Part shown: in pieces, positions 27,801 to 39,800 of the stretch | How positions within the stretch are numbered: the stretch's first letter is position 1 | How the letters are laid out: every line of letters starts with the position of its first letter | Assembly: GCF_036241575.1 (NCBI RefSeq) | Contig: NZ_CP108455.1 | Coordinates: 5,025,501 to 5,089,500 of the forward strand | DNA length: 64,000 nt | Direction: 5' to 3' | From: Streptomyces sp. NBC_01267 | GTDB taxonomy: Bacteria; Actinomycetota; Actinomycetes; Streptomycetales; Streptomycetaceae | Translations under genes and position numbers: made by a program | The notes under the pieces: model-generated | Databases searched by the model: none | Told to the model about the DNA's origin: nothing | Seen by the model: only the letters and a program-made list of their open reading frames with translations

Positions 27801-30800
27801 GCGGCCCGCAGTGCGGCGAGTCGCAGCCGGTCCGGGGTCCAGCCGTCCGGGAGCTGGTCGTCCGGCGTGCGGGTGTAGTCGGGCGCGAAATCGTCCTCGG
27901 TGAGGGCCGCCAGTGCCGCTTCGGTCGATTCCCTGGTGACGTGCGGGGCGTGGTCCTGGGACCGGCGGGCGGCCAGCAGTTCCAGTACACCGGGTTCGTC
28001 GAAGAGCCCGGCGTGCGTGTTGCGGCGCAGCGCGGCCTCGACGTCCGACGTGAGCAGCGGGTTCGGTGTCCCGCCCTGCTCGTGCGGGGCGTCCCAGGAG
28101 TCGGTGGACTGCGGTACCGGGCGCCGGTGTTCGAGCACCTGGCGTACGAGATCCTGGCGGCCCGCGTCCGGATCCACGTCGAGGCCCAGCAGCTGGGCCG
28201 CCGCGTCCTCGGTGCTCTGCGTGGACAGTGCTCCGATGTCCGCGCCGTCCTCCCGCTGGCCGGGCCGCTTCGTCGGGCGCAGCTCCACGGTGAACCGGGT
28301 CTTGGGCAGCCGGCCGTTCTCGTTGGCCTCTTCCGGGGAGTTGTAGGTGTCGTCGATGTGGTCCTGTACGTCGGACAGCTTCTCGCGCAGTTCGGCGAGG
28401 GCCAGCGGGTCCATGCCCCTCGGGTAATGGACGATCCGGGTGAGGTTCAGCCCGCGGTCGCCGTTGGCGAACACCACGTGCGAAACCCGGAAGTCGGCGA
28501 GCCCGCCGGACGCCCTGGCGTAGGTCATCGGGGTCTCGGAGGTGGTCGCCGCGATGTCGTGCGCGTCCCACTCCGGGTGCGGCTGGAAGCGCGTCGGACG
28601 GAACCAGCGGTGCTCGCCGTCCTTCACGACGCCCTGCATCCGGACACCGCCCGCCGAGCCCTCCCACAGGTAGCCGCCGTCCGGCAGCACCTCGAAGAGG
28701 CCGTTGGCCAGGGCGTTGTCGTGTGCGTCCCGTACGGCCTCGCGCAGGTCACCGGGGGTCCACACCTCCGGGAACAGCGTCCGCGGATGGCTGCCGAGAC
28801 CGTCATGAGTGATCACCTCGGGCGAGTCGCCCTGGCCGATCTTGAGGATCGCCCTTCCCGGTCCCGTCGGCGGGTTCCGGAACCACACTTCGGCCCGGCG
28901 CACGCCGTTGAAGTCGGGGTCCGACAGCTTGTCGAAGCGGATTCCGCGGTCCGTCTGGGCCAGCTCGCGCCGGTCCTCGCTGTGCGCGTACTGCACCCCG
29001 GTCAGCGTCGAGGGGTCACCGCGCAGCACGAACCGCATCGACGTCTCGCTGAACGCGGGTTCGTCGGACAGCTCGCGGGGCGGCGGCGGTTCGAGGTGGG
29101 TGGGCGGCTGCAGGCCTCTCTGGTCGGGGTGGGGGGCGAAGTCGATGATGGTGCCGGTGGCGCCGGCGGTGCCCTTGATGCGGACGCCTTGGTAGACGCC
29201 GTCGAAGGTCAGGCGGTTCGGGCGTATGCGGTCGGGGGTCAGGCTGTTGGTCCTGACGTGGTCGAGGTAGACCTGGCGGGTGGCGTGCAGGACTTCTTCG
29301 GGGCTCCAGTGGTCGGGGAACATCGTCTGGTCGCTGCCGTCGGGGCGCTTGCCCGCCCGGTAGGTGCCGTTGGGGTTGCGTGGTGTGGTGGGCTCAGGGC
29401 GTACGCGTCCCGAGGGACCGCGTGGGGCGAGCAGGCCGGTGGCGCCGGTGGTGGCGTTACCGCGCAGGACTCGGTCCCGTACTTCGAGCGGGATGTGCGC
29501 CCTGGCCTTGTCGTGCGGGCCTGCGCCCACGCCCGGAGTGTGCGACCAGGCGGCGTCGACGGCCGTGGAGAGCAGCAGGAGATCCCGCGGCGCGACGCGC
29601 AGCGTCGGCGAGATCTGCTGGGAGGGGCCCATGTAGTCCATGTCGAACTGCACGCGTCCCGCGTCGTCGATGCCGTATCCGGACATCAGCGAGTGGTCGT
29701 CGTACACCGGCCGGAACGGCTCACCCGGCTCGGCCTCGCGGTAGTGGTCCTGGAAGCCGAGGAGGTGGCCGGTCTCGTGCGCGATGACGTGCGACTTGTC
29801 CGCACCGTCCTCGCCGTCGTCCGAGACGTACCAGGTGGCGCTGTCGTCGCGGCCCGTGCCGTCCGGGTCCGGGTGCAACCGCACCCGTCGGTGCGCCTGT
29901 GCGGGATTGTCGACGAACTCCAGCCTGACCCGCAGCAGATCACCGTTCGGGAGACGGTGGTTCGGGACGTTGAAGTACGTGTCGACGCCGCGCTGCGCCA
30001 TCTCCCTGGCGTTCGCGACGTGGTTCTCGTTGGCGCCGGGCTGGGGGTTCAGATGGATGCGGACCGTGATGTCGGAGCGCACACTGCCGTCGCTGAGTTC
30101 GGTGCGTTCGACGGCGAACCCGCGCTCCCAGACGGACGCGGCGGCCCCGCCCAGCCTCTGCGTCAGGCGGCTGGGCCGCCGGATCTCGGCCGTGCCCAGC
30201 GAACGGACGTCGGTGACCGGCCTGGGGCGCGGGGCCGGGGGGAGCGGGGCGACGGAGTAGTCGACGGCGGGGGTGAGCGTGGGCGTGGGCGTGGGTGCCG
30301 GGGCCCTGTGCGGGCTGGCGTGCGGCGTGTGGAGCGGGACGTTCGGCGAGGCGTGCTGCTGAGTGGAGGACGACTGGGCGGGGTTCGGAGCCGTGGGCAG
30401 TGTCACGGGCGGGCCGTCGTCCTGATGCACGTCCCCCTCGTGCCACAAGTCCAGCAGCGTCAACTGGGCCTTGATGTCCGCGTCGCGCCTGGCCAGGGCC
30501 TTCTCCAGTTTTTGGGGCAGCGGTCCCGACCGATGGGCGAGTGCCACCATATGGAGCAGTTCGGCCTGGGGCTTCCCCGCCTTGCGCGGGTCGAAGTCCG
30601 CGGGCACCGGGGCGGTGCCGTCATTCGTTTCCAGACGCCAGTGCCCCACCAACTCTCGCAGTCGCTGATCCGGGAGGACGTCCAGGCCCAGGTGCGCGAC
30701 CGTGGACCAGTGCATGAAGGAGCGGAACTCCTCCTCGGTGCGGGTGGATCGGCTGCCCAGCAGCTCGTCGGCGGCGTCGTCGAAGCGTCTGTGGTCACGG

Positions 30801-33800
30801 GCGAGGCGGGCGTCTTCCCGCTTTTCGCGCTCGCTGTCGAGTTCGGCTCGGACCTTCTGTCCCAGGGCCTCGGGTGACAGGGGTTGCTGCCAGAAAGGCT
30901 TGCGCTTGCCCAGGAGGGCGACGTCTTCCGGGCCTACTTTGAGGGCGTCGGCCAACCGCGTGAGATAGCGCGGATGCACGCCCAGCGCGTGCGCCTGGGC
31001 CGACGTCTCGGCCGAGACGTTCGGCACTGGATGAGCGCGTGAGTCGTCGAGCACCGGCTGGACCCATGTCTGGTCCAGGGCGACCATGTCGGACATCGAG
31101 GCCCTCTTGGTGTGCAGATACGAGGAGAAGTCCCACCACTCGGAGAGCGGCACATCGAGTTCTGTCATCCGCTTCACGAAGGGGCCTGCGGGCCCGGCAT
31201 CCAGTCGGGCCGCCAACTGGTCGAGTGCGTCGAGGGCCGGGCGGATGAGGGCGGAGCCCTTCAGGGCGCTCTCGATGCTGGTGAGGTCGGAGGGCTGCAG
31301 TCCGAGGGCGTCGGCCACCGCGGCCATGCGGTCGGTGTGTGTGCCTGCACCCGAGCCCGCGCCGACGGTGTGTGTGCCTGCGCTCGTGTCGGTGGTGTTG
31401 GTGTGTGTGTCTGCGCTCGTGTCGGTGGTGTGGGTGTCTGTGTTCGTGAGCGGGCCGGGCGGTTCCTGGCCTCGGTGCTGCGCCAACAACGCCTTGACTC
31501 CGGGCTCGTCGAGCAGTCCGGCCAGGGTGTTGCGGCGGACCGAAGTCGTCACGTCCGACTTCCATGCCGGGGCCTGCTCGTGGTGCGGCTGCCCCTGCGG
31601 GCCCTGCCAGCCGGCCGGTAGCTCCGACACCGGCGGCAGCCGGTCGGCGGCAGTGCGCAGGAAGGTGTTCACGGCCTCCTGGTCGTTGAGGTCGAGCACC
31701 ATCAGGTCCTGCACGATGTTCGGATTGAAGAAGTCCGTCGCGATGTTCGACAGCTCCGGGCTGTACTCGGTCATCGCCGGGTCGTCCGTCGGCGCAAGCT
31801 CCACGTCAAAGGTGATAAGGCTCAGTTCGCGGTGTGCGCGTGGGTCGGGCCGGTTGAGTTCGGCGCCCACTTGCAGCTGTACCTCGCGCAGCGGCCCGGC
31901 CAGTTCGTTGCTCTGCTCCGGGGACAACGCCGGATGCGACAGCACCCGGGTGATGCGCATCCCCAAGGAGCCGTCCAGGTGGATTACGCGCTGGACACGG
32001 AACGGTGCCGGTGTGGTGCCCGGTCTGGGCATCTCGAAATCTACCGGGGCGGTGACCGCGAACACCTTGGACGAGTGGTCCGGGGACGGCGGTTGGTCCG
32101 TCGAGGGCCGGGCCCACAGGTGTTCACCGTCGCGGACGTGGCCGTGCATCCTTACGCCGTCGTGCACGCCCTCCCAGAGGTAGCCGCCCTCCGGGACCTC
32201 CACCCATGAGCCGTTGCCGCGCGCGTTGCGGTGGGCCTCGACGATCGAGTCCAGGAGCCGGTGCGTCGACCAGTCGGAGGGGAAGAGCAGATGGGGGGTG
32301 GCCACCTCGCCGTCGAGGCCGACCATGGCGTCGTTCTCCCGGTCACCGCGATGCAATGCGGGCGGCGGCGGGGCGCCGTTGGCGAGGGCCCGTACCGTCT
32401 GCTCCCGCAGGTTCGGGTCCTTGAACCAGACGGTGGCCCACTGGGTGCCGTTCGGGTGCGCGGGCCACAGCGGTTCGATGAAGACGCCGTGCTGGTTCTG
32501 CGCGAGGGCCCCGTTCGGGCCGGGCAGCGTGTAGTGGACGCCGGTTCTGTCGGCGGTGGAGCCGTAGGTCAGGAAGCGCGTGGCGACGTCCCCGAACGCG
32601 GGTTCGTCGGACAGCTTGCGGGGTGCCGGCGGTTCGAGGTGGGTGGGGGGCAGCAGCCCGCTCTGGTCGGGGTGGGGGGCGAAGTCGATGATGGTGCCGG
32701 TGGTGCCGGCGGTGCCCTTGATCCGGACGCCTTGGTAGACGCCGTCGAAGGTCAGGCGGTTCGGGCGTATGCGGTCGGGGGTCAGGCTGTTGGTCCTGAC
32801 GTGTTCGAGGTAGACCTGGCGGGTGGCGTGCAGGACTTCTTCGGGGCTCCAGTGGTCGGGGAACATCGTCTGGTCGCTGCCGTCGGGGCGTTTGCCCGCC
32901 TGGTAGGTGCCGTTGGGGTTGCGTGGTGTGGTGGGCTCGGGGCGTACGCGTCCCGAGGGGCCGCGCGGGGCGAGGAGGCCGGTGGCGCCGGTGGTGGCGT
33001 TACCGCGCAGGACTCGGTCCCGTACTTCGAGCGGGATGTGTGCCCTGGCCTTGTCGAGCGGTCCCGCGCCCACGCCGTCGGCGTGCGACCAGGCGGTGTC
33101 GACCGCGGTGGAGAGCAGCAGCAGGTCCCGCGGCACGATCCGCAGCGTCGGCGAGAGGGCGTGGGCGGTGTAGATCCCGTGGTCCATGCTGAACTGGATG
33201 AGTCCCGCGTCGTCGGTGCCGTATCCGGACATCAGCGAGTGGTCGTCGTGCACCGGCCGGAGCGGACGGCCTGTCCTGGCCTCGCGGTACTGGTCCTGGA
33301 AGCCGAGGAGATGGCCGGTCTCGTGCGCGATGACGTGTGACTTGTCGGCCGAGCCTGCCCCGCCCTCCGAGACGTACCAGGTGGCGCTGTCGTCGCGCCC
33401 CGTGCCGTCCGGGTCCGGATGCAGTGCCACCTTGCGGTGTGCCTGCGCGGCGTTGCCGACGAACTCCAGCTCCACGTGCAGGAGATCACCGTTGGGGAGA
33501 CGGTGCTTCGGGTCGTTGTAGTACTTGTCGATGCCGCGCTTCGCCATGGCCTTGGCGTTCGCGACGTGCTTCTCGTTGGCACCGGGCTGGAGGTCCAGGT
33601 GGATACGGACCGTGATGTCGGAGCGCACACTGCCGTCGCTGAGTTCGGTGCGTTCGACGGCGAACCCGCGCTCCCAGACGGACGAGGCGGCCCCGCCCTT
33701 CACCACGGTCCGCATACTGGGCCGCTCGATCTCGGCCGTGCCCAGCGACTTTTCTTCGGGGCGGGGGACCGAGGCGGAGCGGTGCGGGGGGATCTCGACG

Positions 33801-36800
33801 ACGGAGTAGTCGACGCCGGGTGTCGGGGCGTGGACGGGTGCAGTGGTCCCGTGCGGGGTGGGGAGATGCGGGGACGAGTGGGGCCGGTGCGGGCTCGGGG
33901 TCATCACGATGTCCCCGTCCGGGTCCACCGGGGCGTCCTCGCCCATCACGATGTCCTCGTCGAAGACCGTGTGCGTCGGCGTGGCCGGGTGGGAGAGAGG
34001 GGTCTGCGCCCCCGGAGTGGCGGGGGTCATGGGGTTCTCGGACCACAGCTGGGCGAGCCGCTGCTGCATTGCGGCGCGGTGGTCCGTGACGTAGGGGTCC
34101 AGCTGGGCCAGGCGTTCCTGCGCGCTGTTGAGCGCCACCGGGTCCTGGGCCCGGTTCGCCCTGACGACCGCGAACTCGGCCAGGTTGCGCAGGTGTTCCA
34201 CCTCGTACAGCTCGCTCCGGTGGTCAGCGAGATCGAAGTTGGGCGGTGGCGGCACGATGTCCCTGACCGCCGACCAGTTGCCGATCAGGAAGTCCAGCTC
34301 GGCTGCGGTGAAGTGCCGCAGACCTTCGAGGGACATCCTGCTCCAGTGCAGGAAGCCGTGGTAGTCGAGATCGGCCTCGTCCCGGTTCTCGCCGAGGAGG
34401 TCGTCGGCGATCTCGTCGAACCGCTCCCGGTCGATCTCGGCGCGGAGCTCCTCGATCTCCGTGCGGTGCCCGGCCAGGTACTCCAGCGCCAGTTCCTCGG
34501 GGGTGGCGGGACGCTGCCAGAAGTCGGCGTCCATGTTCAGCCGGGTGATGTCCGAAGGGGAGTACAGCCGAAGGGCGTCGGCGATCCGGGTGAGGGCGAG
34601 CGGATGCACGCCCAGCTCGTGTGCGGTGGCGTCGGTGACTGCGTCGGTGTCCACCACCTCGGTGCGCTGCCACTCGTCGATGCGCTGCCGGCTCTGCTGC
34701 AGGTCCGGGCCCAGCAGGCTGCGCATGCTGTCGCCCTGGCTGTGCTGGAAGGTCGACAGGTCCCACCAGTCGTCGGCGGAGACCCCGAGTTCCGACATCC
34801 GCCGGACGAACTCGCCCAGCTGCGGTCCCGCGTCGAGCCGCGTCGCCAGCGTCTGCAGGGTGTGCAGAGCCTCGCTCGGCGTGGCGGACTGGTGGAGTAC
34901 GGGCAGGACGCTGCGCAGATATGTGGGGTGCAGGCCCAACGCCCCTGATATGGCGGCCAGATGGACCGGGTTGACCGGGGTGACGTTGCTGTTCAGGTCG
35001 ACCGGGGCGTGGTTGCCCGGCTGGGGGGCCGGGGTTTGGGTGTGTCCGGCCGGGGCTGTCGGCTGCGGCAGCCTGACGATCTCGGCGCCGAGGACGAGCA
35101 GCGAGGTGCTGTCGATGCGGGTCGTGAGCTGCATGCCCGGTTCGGGCGTGGTGACGAGGGTGAGGGTGCCCGGCTGGTGGAGGTCGGGGGTGCGTGGTGC
35201 GCTGCTGCGGGCGGCCCGCAGTGCGGCGAGTCGCAGCCGGTCCGGGGTCCAGCCGTCCGGGAGCTGGTCGTCCGGGGTCCGGGTGTAGTCGGGCGCGAAT
35301 TCGTCCTCGGTGAGGGCGGCGAGCGCTGCTTCGGTCGATTCCTTGGTGACGTGCGGGGCGTGGTCCTGGGAGCGGCGGGCGGCCAGGAGTTCCAGTACAC
35401 CGGGTTCGTCGAAGAGCCCGGCGTGCGTGTTGCGGCGCAGCGCGGCTTCGACGTCCGACGTGAGCAGCGGGTTCGGTGTCCCGCCCTGCTGCTGGTTCGG
35501 GGGATTCCAGGCGTGGGTGGACTGGGGCGTCGGTCGGCGGTGTTCGAGGACCTGGCGTACGAGGTCCTGGCGGCCCGCGTCCGGATCCACGTCGAAGCCC
35601 AGCAACCGGGCCGCGGCGTCTTCGGAGCTGTGCAGGGACAGCGTTCCGATGTCGGCGCCGTCCTCCGACGGGTTGTTCCTGCTCGTCGGCCGGAGCTCCA
35701 CGGTGAACCGGGTCTTGGGGAGCCGGCCGTTCTCCTTGCTCTCTTCCCCGGTGTTGTAGGTGTCGTCGATGTGGTCCTGTACGTCGGACAGCTTCTCGCG
35801 CAGCTCGGCGAGGGCTCCCGGGTCCATTTCCCTCGAATACCGGACGACCCGGGTGAGGTTCAGCCCGCGGTCGCCGTTGGTGAACACGACGTGCGAGGAA
35901 CGGAATTCGGCGAGTCCGCCGGAGGCCCTGGTGTAGGTCATCGGGGTCTCGGAGGTGGTCGCCGCGATGTCGTGCGCGTCCCACTCCGGGTGCGGCTGGA
36001 AGCGGGTCGGACGGAACCAGCGGTGAGTGCCTTCCTTCACGACGCCCTGCATCCGGACGCCGCCCGCCGAGCCCTCCCACAGGTAGCCGCCGTCGGGCAG
36101 CACCTCGAAGAGGCCGTTGGCCAGGGCGTTGTTGTGTGCGTCCCGTACGGCCTCGCGCAGATCACCGGGGGCCCACTCCTCGGGGAACAGCATCCGCGGA
36201 TTGGTGCCCCAGCCGTCCTGGCCGACCCCGTCGGGCGAGTCGCCGTCGCCGACCTTCAGAGTCTTCGGCCCGGGTCCCGTCGGCGGGTTCCGGAACCACA
36301 CCTCGGCCCGGCGCACGCCGTTGAAATCGGGGTCCGTCAGCTTCTCGAAGATGATGCCGCGGTCCGTCTGGGCCAGCTCGCGCCGGTCCTCGCTTTGCGC
36401 GTACTGCACCCCGGTCAGCGTCGGGACGTCGCCGCGCAGCATGAAGCGCATGGAGGCGTCGCTGAACGCGGGTTCGTCGGTGAGCTCGCGGGGCGGTGGC
36501 GGTTCGAGGTGGGTGGGCGGCAGCAGACCGTTCTGGTCGGGGTGGGGGGCGAAGTCGATGATGGTGCCGGTGGTGTCGGCGGTGCCCTTGATGCGTACGC
36601 CCTGGTAGACACCGTCGAAGTTCTGGCGTCCGGAGCGTTCGCTGTCGGGGATCAGGGTGTTCTTGCGGACGTGGTCGAGGTAGACCTGGCGGGTGGCGTG
36701 GAGGACCTCGTCGGGGCTCCAGTGGTCCGGGAACATCGTCTGGTCCGTGCCGTCGGGGCGCTTGCCCGCCCGGTAGGTGCCGTTCGGGTTCAGCGGTCCG

Positions 36801-39800
36801 GTGGCTTCGGGGCGGAAGCGCCCGGAGGGGCCGCGCGGGGCGAGCAGACCGTCGGCGCCGGTGCTGACGTTGCCGCGCAGCACCCGTTCCCGTACGTCGA
36901 GCGGGATGTGCGCCCTGGCCTTGTCGTGCGGGCCCGCGCCCACGCCCGGAGTGTGCGACCAGGCGGCGTCGACGGCCGTGGAGAGCAGCAGCAGATCCCG
37001 CGGCATGATCCGCAGTGACGGCGAGAGGGTGTGGTCGGACGTCATGTGGTCCATGTCGAACTGCACGAGTCCCGCGTCGTCGATGCCGTATCCGGACATC
37101 AGCGAGTGGTCGTCGTACACCGGCCGGAACGGATTGTCCTGCTTGGCCTCGCGGTACTGGTCCTGGAAGCCGAGGAGGTGGCCGGTCTCGTGCGCGATGA
37201 CGTACGACTTGTCGATCGAGCCCGCCCCGCCCTCCGAGACGTACCAGGTGGCGCTGTTGTCGCGGCCCGTGCCGTCCGGGTCCGGGTGCAGCTTCACCTT
37301 GCGGTGCGCGTCTGCGGGATCGAAGACGAACTCCAGCTTCACCTGGAGCAGATCACCGTTGGGGAGACGGTGCTTCGGGTCGTTGTAGTACTTGTCGATG
37401 CCGCGCTTCGCCATTGCTTTGGCGTTCGCTACGTGGTTCGCGTTGGCACCCGGCTGCACGTCCAGATGGATGCGCACCGTGACGTCGGAGCGCACACTGC
37501 CGTCGCTGAGCAGGGTGCGCTCCACGGCGAACCCGCGCTCCCAGACGGACGCGGCGGCCCCGCCCTCGTCCATGGTCCGGTCACTGGGCGACAGGATCTC
37601 GGCCGTGCCCAGCGAACTGACGTCGGCGACCGGTTGGGGGGCCGTGGCCGAGTGGTGCGGAGGGATTTCGACGACGGAGTAGTCGGTGGTGAGCGTGGGC
37701 GTGGCGGCAGGCTTGTGCACGGGAACGAGTGCCGGGGCCTCCAGCGGGCCGGTGTGCCGCCTGTGGAGCGGGGCGTTCGGCGAGGCGCTCGGGACACGGA
37801 ACGATTCGGTCCGCGGTCGTGCGGTCGGCTCCGTCGTCCCGTCGAAGTGCGAGCCGTTCTGCTGAAGGTGTACGGAGAGCGGTGCACCACCCCCGGGCGG
37901 GGGCCGGAACCGGTCCGACCCGCCGGGGTTACCGCCGGACGGCGGGGTGTGCACGGTGAGGTCCACCCCGAAGGTATCGGCCAGCAGCGGCAGGAAGCTC
38001 TGGGACCAGGGGGAGTCCCCGCTGTGTTCCCACGCGGCGACGGCCGTCCTCACCTCCTTGAACATGAGGTTCACGGCCCGGTACATGGCGCGTCGGTTGC
38101 CCTGGGCGAACTGCGGGACGAGGTGGGGCATCCGCATGGCGAGCCCGCGGGCGCCCAGCTCCACCACATGGGCGTGCACGGCCTCCTTCATGCCGAGCAC
38201 CAGCGTGTGCAGGTCCTGGTGGTGCTCGACGTCGGACGCGGCCGAGGCGATGACGCGCAGCTCGTCCGGGGAGTCGACCAGGGAACGCAGCCTCTGGCCG
38301 AGGTGGGGGAGCTTCGGCCCGACCGCCGAGGGGGCGCTGACCAGCAGCGAAGTGAGGTGTGAGTAGGCGTCGTCCGGCACCTTGAGTACCGGGCGGGGCG
38401 TGCCCGGCACGGGTTCGACGTCGGACCCGTCGTCCGAGAGCGAGTCGTGGTCGGACAGCGAGTCGTGGTCCGAGACCGAGTCGTGCTCGGATTCCTTGTC
38501 GGACGGCGTTTCCTGCGGAGGCTTCAGGTTCCCGGTCTGATCGACGTGCCGGTAGTGGCCGTCCTTCAGCAGCAGCTCGACGCCATCGGCACCCTCGTGG
38601 CCCGTCGCCTCGCTCCCGTCGGGCATGAACGTATGGCGCCTGCCGTCCACCAGCACCGTCACCGGCACCCCGAACAGCTGGGCGGCGAGCGGCGGGTACA
38701 GGTCACCTGCGCTGTCCTTGGCCGCGGACTTCTCGTTGGGCGGCCGTTGAGTCTGGGACGCGGCGAGCGCGGTCCGCTGCTCCGGGGTCAGTACCGCACG
38801 GTGGTTCACGGTGGGGGCGCCCGCCGAGTGCGGAATCCACTTGCCCTCGGTGTACTCCTTGCCCTGTGGCGTCGTCGTGTCCAGCAGGTTCTCCAGCCCG
38901 GCCGCACGGATCTCGTCGCGCTCGAACGTGTCGGTGAGGTCCGGGTGGATGTAGTCCGCCAGGGGGTTGTCCCCGCCGTCGCGGAGGGTCTGCCCGAACA
39001 GCGCACGCAGGTCGTTCGCCACACCGGTGAGGTCACGGTTCTCCGGGAGGACGATGCCCTGCTGCGCCAGCAGGTCCGGATCGATCCGGACCAGGTGCTC
39101 GGCCAGGGAGTGGAAGAAGCCGTTGCCGTCGTGGAAGACCGGGCCGACCGGGTGGACCTTGCCGGAGGAAACGTCCTCCACGCCGAGGAGTTCACCCTCG
39201 TCGTCGGTGAACTCCGTGTACGAAGCAGCGGGGGGTTCGGGCTTCTCCACGCCGTGGGCGTGCTCCACGGTGGGGTCGTACGCCAGCGCCTCGGGCGCCT
39301 CGGTGCCCGTGCGTTCGTTCTCCGGCAGCCGGTGCCAGTCGTTGAGGGCATCGGCGGCCGACCGCAGGGCGTGGTAGTGCTCGCCCGCGAGCTTCAGCTT
39401 CTGCTCCAGCGCCTCCAGCTTCGGCTCGGCCGTCTGCCGTGCCTCGTCCAGTGCGGACTGCGCCGCGTCCAGTGCCTGCTGCGCCGCCTGTCGGGCCTCA
39501 GGGGTGGTCGCCACCTCCAGCCGGTGCTTCGCGTCCGTCACCACGAACGCCAGGTCGGTCAGGGGGCGGTACGCGCTCCAGTACGCGTCGTGGTTCGCCT
39601 TCCACGTCTTCCACCCCTTGGTCACGTCGTCCCACTGCCCGGACAGCTTCTCGGGGAAGTTCGTGTCGGTGATGAGTCCCAGGTCGCGGGCCACGTCCTC
39701 GCGGATCCAGGCGAGCACCTCGGTGTCCGCCGTACCGGCCTGGACACCCGGCGGGTCGAAGCCCTCCCAGTTCAGCCCGCGGATCATCGCCTGGCCGACC

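Noticed and set aside
15494..37690. Repeat structure suggestive of a CRISPR array or insertion sequences.
   Set aside because: The repeats are 3-4-kb coding modules in one frame with no short palindromic units or transposase genes.
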